64,000 nt of DNA from the NCBI RefSeq assembly GCF_001748365.1, contig NZ_BDHH01000002.1:293023-357022 (forward strand), in the 5' to 3' direction. The translations under genes were made by a program, and so were the position numbers. The stretch is from Fusibacter sp. 3D3. GTDB lineage: Bacteria > Bacillota > Clostridia > Peptostreptococcales > Acidaminobacteraceae. This document shows, piece by piece, positions 51,509 through 60,995 of the stretch. How positions within the stretch are numbered: position 1 is the stretch's first letter; each line of letters begins with the position of its first letter. Below the pieces are notes generated by a model. That model did no database searches and was not told the origin of the DNA. It was given only the letters and a program-made list of their open reading frames with translations.

Positions 51509-53065
51509 CTATTGTATTTTCTTAAATGCACCCTCAGAATAATTGTTTTTCGCATTCCACAACAAGAATTCGTGTATGCCATTATCCTCAAGCGCTTTAA
51601 TTTGAGCTCCAACTTCTTTTGCACCATATGAGATATGTCCTTTTACCCATCCCGCTGTGAAATCTTGAATCCAAGGTCTGATACGTGCTGGTGTCATCAC
51701 ATTTGTATTTCTATCAAACGCATCTTTTAATGAGCGATCAATCGTTTCATATGGAAAAGCATCCGGAACCGATAATCCAAAATTGTTTGTGCCATAGTGA
51801 CTTGGATACATCATCGGACATATATAATCCACGACATTCGTTACAGCTTCCCAGTGTTGTCCGATACCGACATCGTTGATAGACGTCGCTGCCCAACCAA
51901 ATACGTCTGCAGCGATGTAAACGTTATACGGTTTAAGTTCTTCATAGGCGTGCATGAGATACTTCTGTATCGTAGCCGTCTGTGACTCATTTTCAGGATT
52001 TCTATAATCTATATTGACCTTTTTAGAAATCGCAGGGAACCTAACATAATCGAATTGGATTTCGTTGAACCCCCATTTTGCCGCTTCCTGAGCGACACCT
52101 ATATTGTAGTCCCAAAGTTCCCTATTATGTGCCGAAGCCCATAACAAACCGTCTGAATCACTATACAGATTTGATGTCCCTGCATAGACAATTGCCTTAT
52201 CTGGATTAGCTCTTGCATAAAGGGGTGACTTAAAGGTAACAATTCTTGCGATTAAATAAATATCATGTGCTTTTAACTTATCCATGAAAGCCTGCATATC
52301 TTTAATGTAGATATGTTCATTGGCTTTAGGGTTGTATTTTTCGGCTGCTTCTGAATAAAATAATAAAAAGCCATTGTCGTCTTTTACATCAATCACAAGC
52401 GCATTGAGTTCCGTTTTATCCAGTAGATCGATCAATGTATCCAGCTTGCTCGTTGCAGCCGAATTGCCAGTCATGTATGCGCCTTTGACAACCACTGCAG
52501 GGTTGTCTACAAAATCTTCATTTTTACCGAATGCCGTATAATCCGCATCCTCATAAGGGTTTGCAATGAGATCCATTGGCGTCTTTACAAGCTGATCAAA
52601 AGGAACATACCCTAGGACAGTTCCATCAAACTGATCTGAAACCTCTGCAAATGTCGTGTTACCCGACTCATCTTGAATATAAGTCAAGACGTATATAGCC
52701 GTTTTGGGGGCAATGGTAGTCACCTCTGATTGTTCCCCGCTGTATTGATCGTAAACGACTGCCCCTTTTTTACCTGTATAAAATGTATTTTCTTGGATGA
52801 TTTCTTTATTGGCTTCCGCTTTGAGTCTAGCTTCTTCCTCTGCTTTAAGTCGTGCTGCCTCTTCTGCTTTGAGCTTAGCCTCTTCTTCTGCTTTAATGCG
52901 TGCTTCTTCTGCTATTCTCGCCTCTTCTTCGAGTCGTGCTTTTGTTTCAACAGCTTCAATTTTCTTGTTTTCCACATAAATAGTGTATTGGTTAATGCTA
53001 AATGCACCAACCAATACAGCTATCACTAAAATAATGCTAAATGTGATTATTTTTTTTTGCTTCAT
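51509..53065 (-). CDS. Exported putative glycoside hydrolase (DUF4015)
   Basis: A 518-residue protein: N-terminal membrane anchor (about 6-27), a charged helical stalk of Ala/Glu/Lys repeats (EEARLKAEE-like units, about 40-92), a small SH3-like or linker segment (about 95-175), and a C-terminal TIM-barrel-type domain (about 195-515) with ALVIDVKDDNG and NEIQFDYVRFP, hallmarks of DUF4015 putative glycoside hydrolases. The substrate is unknown, likely a cell-surface glycan. The stalk would hold the enzyme away from the membrane. It follows the L,D-transpeptidase-like gene, another envelope protein. Confidence 0.85.
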   Translation of the reverse strand: MKQKKIITFSIILVIAVLVGAFSINQYTIYVENKKIEAVETKARLEEEARIAEEARIKAEEEAKLKAEEAARLKAEEEARLKAEANKEIIQENTFYTGKKGAVVYDQYSGEQSEVTTIAPKTAIYVLTYIQDESGNTTFAEVSDQFDGTVLGYVPFDQLVKTPMDLIANPYEDADYTAFGKNEDFVDNPAVVVKGAYMTGNSAATSKLDTLIDLLDKTELNALVIDVKDDNGFLLFYSEAAEKYNPKANEHIYIKDMQAFMDKLKAHDIYLIARIVTFKSPLYARANPDKAIVYAGTSNLYSDSDGLLWASAHNRELWDYNIGVAQEAAKWGFNEIQFDYVRFPAISKKVNIDYRNPENESQTATIQKYLMHAYEELKPYNVYIAADVFGWAATSINDVGIGQHWEAVTNVVDYICPMMYPSHYGTNNFGLSVPDAFPYETIDRSLKDAFDRNTNVMTPARIRPWIQDFTAGWVKGHISYGAKEVGAQIKALEDNGIHEFLLWNAKNNYSEGAFKKIQ

Positions 53066-53138
53066 TTAATTCTCCTAATGGCATATACCTGTTGTCAGAT
53101 TTCAGTGCTTCTACTCCGCTGTTGCCGCTTTATTGATT

Positions 53139-54590
53139 TTAATCCACGACCACTATCATCGCTTCGTTTAATACAATCCAATCATATAAAAATTCAGCAT
53201 GGGACGTTGGATTTCGAACGCATTTATGTGATAAAGGAACCGTTCCAAGTGTATACGAATATTCGATTAAGCCTGGATCTATAGGTGAACCCACTCTTTT
53301 TTCTGAATAAACAGCTTCATGCAATAGAACCCCTTGTGCATCGTATTCAGCTGACTTGACAAGTTCTTGAACCTTGTTCCACCTGTAATTCACAGGAAAT
53401 CCATGCAAATATGCGCCACCATTGAATCGAATTGCATAAGGCGCATAGCCATCAAGTTCTTTCGTTTTATCATCTAAATATAGAAATTTTTCTTTTTTCT
53501 GAATGGCCGCATAAGTCCCTGGTACTGTGGGTTCTTTAAATTGCGCTTCCACCCCAGTTGTTGCATAAGACAATGATTTTAATACCCACTGGCCTTCAGT
53601 TAACTGATAACTACTGATATTTTGATTTTTAATATCTACGAAAATCACTTGATTCATCTCTTCAACTTGATTCTGGAAAGACAAATATTTTTTAGGAACA
53701 TACCCTTCTGAACCATGATCAAATACATGCACTTTATAATAACCATTTTCAGCACCCAATACGTCTACCACAAGTCCATCTGGTAAATATCTGAGCTCAC
53801 TACTACTATCTGCCGATTGGTATAAAGGTGCAGACTGATCTCTAGTGTTTCCAAACGCATCCTCTTTTTTACCCTTGTAAAGGGGTGCATAGCCATTGAC
53901 ATTTTTATAGTTGCTTATTTGAGCCATATTATCGTATTTGCTAAAATAATCTACAAGTTCATCAATTTGCGTTTTAACAAGATCAAGTCTGAACGTCCTA
54001 AAATTTACAATTTTCGAATAGACATAGCCCGTTTTGATTTCACTTTTTTCATACCAGTAAACACGATACCACTCATCACTGTCTGACTTTGTAAAATGTT
54101 GTCCTCTTACTTTCTCAAAGACATTCATCTTCCCGTAAAAGCCCAATTGTTTAACTACAGGACTGCTGGTATCTGGTTTTTGTCTAACATTCACCGCATT
54201 GCTTACTGCGACAACATAAAAATAACCAATATTATACTGATTGTATTCTATGTTTTCCACATCCATACCCTCAGGCTGTGTGAAAGAATAGGATTCCAAT
54301 AATTCTACCCCTTCATTGTTCAATATAACGACGTCAGCCGTGGCACCTATGGCACTTTCAGATGTGCCCTCTACAACATTTTCTGTCGTATCAACTTCTG
54401 TCTCTACAATGGGTACATCGCTCTCTCCTACACTATTATCGATCACCTTACGCCCTAATGAATCAACATCTAGAACAGTTCCAACAATTTCATCTCTCAA
54501 CATTTCAGGTCCTGCATATCCTATATTGAAAGTAAACATCAATAAAAATGCAACCAAAACTGACATCATTCTGATTTTCTTATCTGTCAT
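53139..54590 (-). CDS. Exported L,D-transpeptidase (YkuD) with SH3-type domains
   Basis: A 483-residue exported protein with a signal sequence (about 1-27). Two bacterial SH3-like regions follow (about 117-195, VNVRQKPDTSSPVVKQLG; and 240-300). The YkuD domain begins near 315 (QVIFVDIKNQNISSYQL) and ends with the catalytic SHKCVR motif, with C457 as nucleophile and H455 nearby. Such enzymes make 3-3 peptidoglycan crosslinks or attach proteins, with SH3 domains binding the wall. SHKCVR is a mild variant of the common SHGC. It precedes the DUF4015 gene by about 70 bases. Confidence 0.85.
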   Translation of the reverse strand: MTDKKIRMMSVLVAFLLMFTFNIGYAGPEMLRDEIVGTVLDVDSLGRKVIDNSVGESDVPIVETEVDTTENVVEGTSESAIGATADVVILNNEGVELLESYSFTQPEGMDVENIEYNQYNIGYFYVVAVSNAVNVRQKPDTSSPVVKQLGFYGKMNVFEKVRGQHFTKSDSDEWYRVYWYEKSEIKTGYVYSKIVNFRTFRLDLVKTQIDELVDYFSKYDNMAQISNYKNVNGYAPLYKGKKEDAFGNTRDQSAPLYQSADSSSELRYLPDGLVVDVLGAENGYYKVHVFDHGSEGYVPKKYLSFQNQVEEMNQVIFVDIKNQNISSYQLTEGQWVLKSLSYATTGVEAQFKEPTVPGTYAAIQKKEKFLYLDDKTKELDGYAPYAIRFNGGAYLHGFPVNYRWNKVQELVKSAEYDAQGVLLHEAVYSEKRVGSPIDPGLIEYSYTLGTVPLSHKCVRNPTSHAEFLYDWIVLNEAMIVVVD

Positions 54591-54693
54591 ATAATCCCCT
54601 TCTTAAGTTCTAACCCTTCGTTTCTTGATTAGAAACGTTTCTTATCTATCTCTATTGTATCAAATTTAGTGTTTAAACACCATCACGGAACCT

Positions 54694-55575
54694 TTAATTT
54701 TTCATTACAACTCCATTGCAAATTCGTCCCATGCCTTCTATCTCACATTCAACAAGATCTGTATCTTCAAGATATTTAGGTGGATCAAACCCCATGCCCA
54801 CACCCGCAGGTGTTCCGGTGATCATTATATCGCCTGGGATAAGCGTCGTACCCCTTGAGAAGTCTTCGATCAATTTTTCAATTGAGAAAATCAATTGATC
54901 TGTAAGCCCTGTTTGCCTCAACTCGCCATTTATTTTACAAGTGATCTCAAGGCTTGGCGGAAATGGGATCTCATCTGCTGTCACAATATAAGGCCCCATT
55001 GCCGTAAAATTATCTAAGGATTTCCCTTTGTGCCACTGTATATGTTTCGTTTGAAGATCTCTTGCTGAATAATCATTAAAGACGGCATATCCAAAAATAA
55101 CATCTTTTGCCTCTTCTGCAAGTACATCTTTGCATTCCTTTTTAATAATCAACCCCAGTTCCACTTCATAATCGACTGCAGTGGTTATCGAAGCATCAAT
55201 AAAAAGAGCCTCTGTAGGTCCAAGTATTCGATGCGCCATCTTTGAAAAGTAGATGGGGTCTTGAGGTATACCCGCCAGATTAGCGGTTTTGCCTTCAAGC
55301 TCTTTTGCATGTTCTAAATAATTTTTGCCCACACAAATTAGGTTTCTAACGGGCTTTGGAATAGGGGCTAAAAAGGAGACCTCCCCTGCGGCAATACTTT
55401 TCGTAGAATCTCTTTTTTTTAGTATTTCGCTACGAATATCATCCCAGTTCTCAACGAGTTCATGAAAGCTGTCAACTTCTATGCCTAACATTGTATTTAT
55501 AGGGTAAACACACTCTGATTCAATAATACAATAACCGATTTTTTCATCTTTATGCAAACAATTTCCAATTTTCAT
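54694..55575 (-). CDS. Fumarylacetoacetate hydrolase family protein
   Basis: A 293-residue FAH-fold protein. The metal-binding Glu/Asp residues are expected in DYEVELGLII and FNDYSARDLQ, followed by KSLDNFTAMGPYI and GTPAGVGMGF. Members hydrolyse or decarboxylate 2-oxo-diacids such as oxaloacetate or acylpyruvates, and the exact substrate cannot be read from sequence. The ATG at 55575 has AGGAGG 7 bases upstream; a start nine codons earlier lacks such a site. It is divergent from the beta-CASP gene and appears monocistronic. Oxaloacetate decarboxylase or tautomerase activity would fit this fermenter. Confidence 0.88.
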   Translation of the reverse strand: MKIGNCLHKDEKIGYCIIESECVYPINTMLGIEVDSFHELVENWDDIRSEILKKRDSTKSIAAGEVSFLAPIPKPVRNLICVGKNYLEHAKELEGKTANLAGIPQDPIYFSKMAHRILGPTEALFIDASITTAVDYEVELGLIIKKECKDVLAEEAKDVIFGYAVFNDYSARDLQTKHIQWHKGKSLDNFTAMGPYIVTADEIPFPPSLEITCKINGELRQTGLTDQLIFSIEKLIEDFSRGTTLIPGDIMITGTPAGVGMGFDPPKYLEDTDLVECEIEGMGRICNGVVMKN

Positions 55576-55733
55576 TTGACCTCCTGTATAAGCTGAATTC
55601 ATTTTTTTAAAGGGTTATTATCCAGTCCATAACATTATCTTATTTGTAAACTAAAAACACAAGAATTTTTCAAATATTTTTTTGTGTTTTAGGGTACAAT
55701 ATAAATAGTCGAAGCTAAAGTTGGAGGTAGATT

Positions 55734-57131
55734 ATGAAAATTCATTTTTTAGGTGCTGCCGGTCACGTTACTGGCTCCATGTATCTTGTAGAAACAGAGC
55801 AACATCGTTTTTTAATCGACTGCGGACAATTTCAAGGCACTCTTACCGAAGAACAGCTTAATTATTCACTTCTTGATTTTGATCCAAAGACTTTGGATTT
55901 TATGATATTATCGCATGCCCATGTGGATCACTCTGGCAGAATTCCACTTCTTGTCAAAAAAGGATTCACAGGTAAGATCTACTGTACCTATCCCACCATG
56001 TACTTGGCCGATATCTTACTCAGAGATTCTGGGAAAATTCATGAGTCTGAAACCGATTGGGAAAACAAAAAAAGAGAACGTGCAGGTCTTGAAAAAGTGC
56101 TCCCGCTCTTCACAGAAGATGATGCAGTGGAAGCCATCCAATACCTATATCCTCTGGATTATAACCACGAAGTTGAACGAGATGCCTCTATGACCTTTAA
56201 GCTTGTCAATGCAGGACATCTCTTAGGTTCTTCTTCTGTCATTATTGATTATACTGAAAACAGTGTTTCTAAACGCATCGTTTTTTCTGGCGATCTTGGG
56301 AACAGCACCAATTTCCTTCAAGAAAATCCTGAAACCATTGAACGCTCTAATTATCTTGTTGTGGAATCGACTTATGGCGATAGACTTCATCAAGATATTG
56401 AAACCCGAACAGATAAGCTTGTGGACATTATTTTACAGGCCTATGAAGAATGTGGCACGGTGATCATCCCTTCGTTTGCGGTTGGGAGAACACAAGAAAT
56501 TATATTTGAACTCAATCATTATATCCGAACACGCCGTACAGAAAAAGCGATTTTATTAGATCAAATTCCGATTTATGTAGATTCACCCTTGGCACTTGAT
56601 GCCACTTCCATCTATTCAAAGAGCAGTCATTACATGAGCGAACTTATAAAAAGCTACGGCGAAAGCCCCTTTATTTTAAAAAACTTACATCTTGTCAATT
56701 CAAACGAAGAATCCATCGCCTTAAATAAAAATCATGCTCCAAAAGTGATTATTTCCGCAAGCGGCATGTGTGATGCGGGTAGAATCAAGCACCACTTAAA
56801 ACACAATCTTTGGCGAACCTCTACACATATCATCTTCATTGGCTATCAAGCAGAAGAGACCCTTGGTCGAGCTATAAAAGATGGTGCTACAAAGGTGCGT
56901 ATCTTGGATGAGGACATTGCCATTAAAGCACATATTCATTCCATTTCAGGATTTTCTGGCCACGCTGATCTCAATCATCTTCTTGGGTGGGTCAGCCCTA
57001 TTGAGGGCCTCGAAAAGATCTTTGTCACGCATGGTGAATTTGAAGCTTCTCATTTTTTTAGAGATCGCCTCAAAGAACTCAAATCTTGTGAAATTGTGAT
57101 TCCAAAACTCAACGATTCATTCGAGCTCTAA
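55734..57131 (+). CDS. Beta-CASP metallo-beta-lactamase-fold hydrolase (predicted RNase)
   Basis: A 465-residue protein of the CPSF73/Ysh1-like beta-CASP group. The zinc motif HAHVDH (H61, H63, D65, H66) follows the first strands; later come NAGHLLGSSSV, FSGDLGN, the beta-CASP segments PSFAVGRTQE and ISASGMCDAGRIKHH, and the terminal SGHAD and THGE motifs. Such bacterial proteins are predicted exo- or endoribonucleases; some act on RNA 5' ends. Length is typical for the stand-alone form. GGAGG precedes the ATG. It is transcribed alone on the plus strand and ends at a strong bidirectional terminator. Confidence 0.9.
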   Translation: MKIHFLGAAGHVTGSMYLVETEQHRFLIDCGQFQGTLTEEQLNYSLLDFDPKTLDFMILSHAHVDHSGRIPLLVKKGFTGKIYCTYPTMYLADILLRDSGKIHESETDWENKKRERAGLEKVLPLFTEDDAVEAIQYLYPLDYNHEVERDASMTFKLVNAGHLLGSSSVIIDYTENSVSKRIVFSGDLGNSTNFLQENPETIERSNYLVVESTYGDRLHQDIETRTDKLVDIILQAYEECGTVIIPSFAVGRTQEIIFELNHYIRTRRTEKAILLDQIPIYVDSPLALDATSIYSKSSHYMSELIKSYGESPFILKNLHLVNSNEESIALNKNHAPKVIISASGMCDAGRIKHHLKHNLWRTSTHIIFIGYQAEETLGRAIKDGATKVRILDEDIAIKAHIHSISGFSGHADLNHLLGWVSPIEGLEKIFVTHGEFEASHFFRDRLKELKSCEIVIPKLNDSFEL

Positions 57132-57153
57132 ACCACTACTGCGTAGTGAAGCT

Positions 57154-57198
57154 AAAAGGCACTCATAAGAGATCATTTCAGCTCTTATGAGTGCCTTT
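57154..57198. terminator. Bidirectional terminator
   Basis: A 17-bp perfect stem AAAGGCACTCATAAGAG / CTCTTATGAGTGCCTTT between the converging beta-CASP gene and the next minus-strand gene. Confidence 0.85.
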
Positions 57199-57216
57199 AA
57201 CCTCTCATTTCAAAAT

Positions 57217-57861
57217 CTATTTTTTCCGTTTGCCAATCGTTAAGAGTAACCCCAATGCCATCGAAAGAAACGCTGCAGCTAGCACACGATACTCCCCTGG
57301 TAATAAGAAGGTTAAAGTATGCGCTGGAATCCAGAAAAAGGGCACTGTTTTAAAAATCACAAATGAAATAAAGCCATACCAGTCTATCTTATTAACGACT
57401 TGACTCACTGTTGGTTTGGATATACCTTCGCCAAACTTAAGGTCTATATAAGTATCCGTATATCTATGAAAAGCCATCATCGTTGGCGCGAAGGTTAAAT
57501 TCATTAAACAACTCGTAAAAAATGCAAATGCAAGTGTGCTGCCTTTTCCAATGAGATATCCCTTTTCAAGTGCCGCCATGGTTCCCGCTGAAAAAATTTG
57601 AAAAATCAAGGTAATCACAATCCCTAGAATCCCCCAAATGATGGCTCTATAAACAAACCCTTCCGATTTTTTATAATACCCCTGATTCAAACGCGTTACA
57701 AGCATTTCGCCCATAGTTGCAAGTAAAGCAAATTTTAAAAAACCACCTACATAAGGATGTGCTGTTGTTACACTGATAAAAACACTATGTGTTGGTTCTA
57801 AGGATACAAAAGCCACAAACAGAATCAGTATGGCCCCCCAAATGAAATCACCTTTTCTCAA
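57217..57861 (-). CDS. Integral membrane protein, possibly Mpv17/PMP22-like
   Basis: A 214-residue protein with about five hydrophobic segments. The arrangement (short N-terminal helix, a paired centre with FFTSCLMNLTFAPTMMAFHRY, and an end VPFFWIPAHTLTFLLPGEYRVLAAAFLSMALG) reminds me of bacterial Mpv17/PMP22-type proteins, where a W-P..H/Q..F..P..R pattern recurs. The likeness is modest and the function unknown. It has a well-formed promoter (TTGAAT, 17 bases, TATAAT) and stands alone. Confidence 0.6.
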   Translation of the reverse strand: MRKGDFIWGAILILFVAFVSLEPTHSVFISVTTAHPYVGGFLKFALLATMGEMLVTRLNQGYYKKSEGFVYRAIIWGILGIVITLIFQIFSAGTMAALEKGYLIGKGSTLAFAFFTSCLMNLTFAPTMMAFHRYTDTYIDLKFGEGISKPTVSQVVNKIDWYGFISFVIFKTVPFFWIPAHTLTFLLPGEYRVLAAAFLSMALGLLLTIGKRKK

Positions 57862-57903
57862 AATAACCCTCCTAAAAATATAATCTGAATAACTTCATCT
57901 ATT

Positions 57904-57932
57904 ATTATAGACGCAAAAAGACAGCGATTCAA
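57904..57932 (-). promoter_or_regulatory. Promoter of the Mpv17-like gene
   Basis: TTGAAT (57927-57932) and TATAAT (57904-57909), spacer 17, minus strand. Its -35 lies within the terminator stem of the gene upstream. Confidence 0.65.
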
Positions 57933-57970
57933 CAAATTTAATAAAGTTTAAAATTTTTGTTGAACCACTG
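57915..57970 (-). terminator. Intrinsic terminator of the glycosyltransferase operon
   Basis: A 15-base stem CAGTGGTTCAACAAA / TTTGTTGAATCGCTG with one mismatch and an AT-rich loop, followed on the minus strand by TCTTTTT. Confidence 0.75.
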
Positions 57971-58018
57971 CTTCTTATCAAGCACTAATAATATTAATCA
58001 GAGTGTCAAATTGTCTTT

Positions 58019-59755
58019 TTAATCTTTTATGTGTTCATCTTTCATAAAATACTTGGACGCCAACTCATTTGTAGCAGATAGTTTAAAGTTTAGCTTATCG
58101 ATGAGCATTAACAAGAATTTATTCCCCAGCACCGGATTTTCATCAATCATGTGCTCAAGTTCACTCTGTTTCATTTCAAGCACTTCCGTATACTCTTCTG
58201 CAATCGCATCCACAAAATGAAATTCATTAACCAGCGTTGTTTCACCTAAAAGCCCTTGAGTCGCAACGTGTCCTAATACGATCTCCTCGTTGTTGTCATC
58301 TCTTTTAGCGATTCTTATACAACCCTTTAAGATAATGTAAAAGGCTTCATTAACATCCCCACTTCTAAAGAGAATCTGATTTTCCTTGTATCGTCTTGTA
58401 GAGACGATATCGATAATCCGTTCAAGCTCTTTGTCTGTAAAAATATTGAAGAATGAAATTTCCTTTAGAGACTCCTTGATTTCCACGCGATCCACTGTAA
58501 CGAACTTTTCGATTTCTTGAGCAGCCTTTTGTCTTGAAAGGTTGTTGAGCTCCATTTCGTTACGAATGACTGTTCTGTGAATGCCTGTGAGATCGATGAG
58601 TTTTATCCACATTTTTTGGGCATCCCTATAGGTTTCAAAAGTATCAAACTTTGGAATGGCTTCATATTTGCTCAAATAAATATTCTCAATTGCGCCTCTA
58701 CAATCATCCACTTTGCCTTCAGCTAAATAATCAAGCGCCAACAGTATATTGGTTTTATAAATTTTATCCTCTAACGCATCGGTTAAAAAATCACCTGGAT
58801 AAGGCATAAAATCTTCCGCGGTTACCTTTTTCATATTGCTGTGTTCCATTTGATTGTCAATCTTGGATTTTTCATACAAAAATCTATAAATATCTTCTCG
58901 TGTTCTCTTCCAAACTGGATGATGCTTTGGTGGTGGCAAGTGCTTGATATTGAGTTTATTATCTAAGAAGAAATCGAAACCAAACATTTTGGCATTGATC
59001 AAATAATCAATATCTTCTCCCCTTGAGACTTTAGGATCAAAAGGGACAATCCTAAACATGTTTTTATGAATCACCATAAGACCCCCAAAAGCAAACGGCG
59101 TGATCTTTATTCTTGGGCCCGCAGAAATAATTTTATCGAAAGCCTTTGCCTTAGAACCAAATCGATCCCAATAAGTCATCCAAGCTTGCATTTCCACGTC
59201 ATCATAGTATTCGTCTTTTTTATTGAGATAATAGCCTGCAACACCGTAAATGATAGAACCATATTTGCGTTTGCCCATGAATTCCACAGCCATATCAATA
59301 AAATCTGGTTTTTCAAAGACCTCATCGTCATCAATGAGAATAACTGCATCCCCCCCTAATACCTGCCCCGCATAGAGGCAAATATTTCTGACATTTGAAT
59401 ACCCTTTGATGTTGAGCAGTTCCAGTTCTTCCCTTAAGCCCTCTTGGTGTAATATTTTTTTTATATTTTCTAAATTATTAGGTGTGAAAATGTATGTTTC
59501 CACTATAATCTTAGATTTCTCAACAATTTCCTTCGTTTTGCGTTCAGCAACCTCTGCAATCTTGTCGGTTGTTGGGCAAACTGGAATTACCAATTTAAAG
59601 TTTTTGTTGTTCAACAGCTTAATGCTCTCAAGCGTACGACCAAGGGTTCCCTCTTCATCTATGGGTGTCGGATGGTCGTAAACGGCATCGCCTTCTTGCC
59701 ATCCCTCGATTCTTGACCTTTGCCAATAGGTCGGAATTACCATTACGATTCTCAT
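58019..59755 (-). CDS. GT2-like glycosyltransferase fused to a cyclic-nucleotide-binding-type domain
   Basis: A 578-residue two-domain protein. Residues 1 to about 300 look like a GT-A fold: RIVMVIPTYWQRSR start, nucleotide/metal motif IDDDE (142-144 DDD), ITPFAFGGLMVIHK and the RGEDIDYLINA acceptor motif. A helical linker (300-425) leads to a CRP/cNMP-type beta barrel (about 429-565: NQILFRSGDVNEAFYIILKG and GLLGETTLVNE). The phosphate cassette keeps G504-E505, but VDAIA stands where an Arg-Ser/Ala-Ala would bind the cyclic phosphate, so cyclic nucleotide binding is doubtful. There is no helix-turn-helix. It ends a three-gene transferase operon. The sugar and acceptor are unknown. Confidence 0.85.
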   Translation of the reverse strand: MRIVMVIPTYWQRSRIEGWQEGDAVYDHPTPIDEEGTLGRTLESIKLLNNKNFKLVIPVCPTTDKIAEVAERKTKEIVEKSKIIVETYIFTPNNLENIKKILHQEGLREELELLNIKGYSNVRNICLYAGQVLGGDAVILIDDDEVFEKPDFIDMAVEFMGKRKYGSIIYGVAGYYLNKKDEYYDDVEMQAWMTYWDRFGSKAKAFDKIISAGPRIKITPFAFGGLMVIHKNMFRIVPFDPKVSRGEDIDYLINAKMFGFDFFLDNKLNIKHLPPPKHHPVWKRTREDIYRFLYEKSKIDNQMEHSNMKKVTAEDFMPYPGDFLTDALEDKIYKTNILLALDYLAEGKVDDCRGAIENIYLSKYEAIPKFDTFETYRDAQKMWIKLIDLTGIHRTVIRNEMELNNLSRQKAAQEIEKFVTVDRVEIKESLKEISFFNIFTDKELERIIDIVSTRRYKENQILFRSGDVNEAFYIILKGCIRIAKRDDNNEEIVLGHVATQGLLGETTLVNEFHFVDAIAEEYTEVLEMKQSELEHMIDENPVLGNKFLLMLIDKLNFKLSATNELASKYFMKDEHIKD

Positions 59756-59765
59756 GTGATCCTCC

Positions 59766-60995
59766 TTATTTTTTTGGATTATTCTGCGCTGATTTCATGA
59801 TGATTTCTTGATACATTTCTTCTACTTTTTTGATTGAAATATGTCTTGAAAAATTAAGCTCTGCATAGTTATGACAAACGTCAGCCATTTCTCTATGGCT
59901 ATTGTTTTTGAGCATTTCCAGTATCGCACCCGACAATGCTACAGAATCTTCCACAGGCACCAATTGCCCTACTTCACGTGTTATAAAATCAGGTAGTCCA
60001 CCTTGATTCGTGCCCACAACAGGTGCGCCACACGCCAGTGCTTCAATCGCAACCAGTCCAAAAGGTTCCGTTCTCGAAGGCACACAGCTCACATGTGCTA
60101 TATTATAAAGATCAACGAGTTCATCTTGATAAATATGACCTAGAAAATGTGTATTTTTGAGCTCTAAATTGTTTTTTTGATGGATTAAGGTCTCGTAGAG
60201 CTCACCGTTTCCTGCGATAACCGTAACCACATTGCCCTGTAAAGCGATCTCATTCAATTTAGTTGCATCCAGCAAAACATCCACGCCTTTGAAATGTGCA
60301 AGCTTTCCAGCAAAGAATACCACTTGCTCATCGTTATAAACAATTCCATATTTGCCCAGCACCTCTTTAGGCGCTACTGTCTTCATTTTAAAGAGTTCTG
60401 GATTATAACCGTTCAGTATCAAACTGCGTTTTTCTTTAGGCACTTTTAAAAGTGTTTCCACTTCCCGATCCACTTGTTTTGAAATCGTAATAACCCGCTC
60501 TGCTTGTTCTGCACCTTCGAGTGCATATCGATGATACCGTTCATCTTTCACAAATCCCTTGAGATCGGTGCCATGTGCTGTGATCACATAGGGGATGTCA
60601 AAGAGACTTGCAACATAGGGGGTAATCCATAAGTGTTGTGCATGTATTATATCGGGTTTAAAGGTCTCAATGGCAATTTGTGTTGCTTTTTTAAAGGCAT
60701 CAATATAGAGTGTCATTTCAAAATCCGTCAGATTATAAAAGGTGTTGACACTTCTGGGGTGTGACGTAAAACATGGAAAATCAAAAGGCACGTCCACTAG
60801 ATCATCCGTATTGTGTTGATCACTTTGAAATACAATTGGCATGGATTCAAATTTCTCATATTTTATTTTATGGTGTTCAGGAAAAATAACCATGACTTCA
60901 TTGCCAAAATTGACGAGTTCTTCTGCAAGATTTCTGGTATAAACACCACTTCCAGAACCTTCAAGTGGGAAATGATTCATTAATAAAACTTTCAT
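59766..60995 (-). CDS. GT4-family glycosyltransferase
   Basis: A 409-residue GT-B retaining transferase. The N-terminal domain begins KVLLMNHFPLEGSGSGVYTRNLAEEL, with the glycine-rich acceptor loop and YVITAHGTDLKGF. The C-terminal domain shows FFAGKLAHFKGVDVLLDA and the EPFGLVAIEALACGAPVVGTNQGGLPD motif (E-x7-E) binding the nucleotide sugar. The ATG overlaps the stop of the gene upstream by four bases (ATGA), and the next gene starts 10 bases downstream, so all three are coupled. The product could be a sugar-lipid, glycan or glycosylated solute. Confidence 0.92.
   Translation of the reverse strand: MKVLLMNHFPLEGSGSGVYTRNLAEELVNFGNEVMVIFPEHHKIKYEKFESMPIVFQSDQHNTDDLVDVPFDFPCFTSHPRSVNTFYNLTDFEMTLYIDAFKKATQIAIETFKPDIIHAQHLWITPYVASLFDIPYVITAHGTDLKGFVKDERYHRYALEGAEQAERVITISKQVDREVETLLKVPKEKRSLILNGYNPELFKMKTVAPKEVLGKYGIVYNDEQVVFFAGKLAHFKGVDVLLDATKLNEIALQGNVVTVIAGNGELYETLIHQKNNLELKNTHFLGHIYQDELVDLYNIAHVSCVPSRTEPFGLVAIEALACGAPVVGTNQGGLPDFITREVGQLVPVEDSVALSGAILEMLKNNSHREMADVCHNYAELNFSRHISIKKVEEMYQEIIMKSAQNNPKK

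Noticed and set aside
57154-57198. Long perfect inverted repeat considered as a mobile-element end
   Set aside because: It sits between convergent genes with the layout of a bidirectional terminator and has no second copy in the window.
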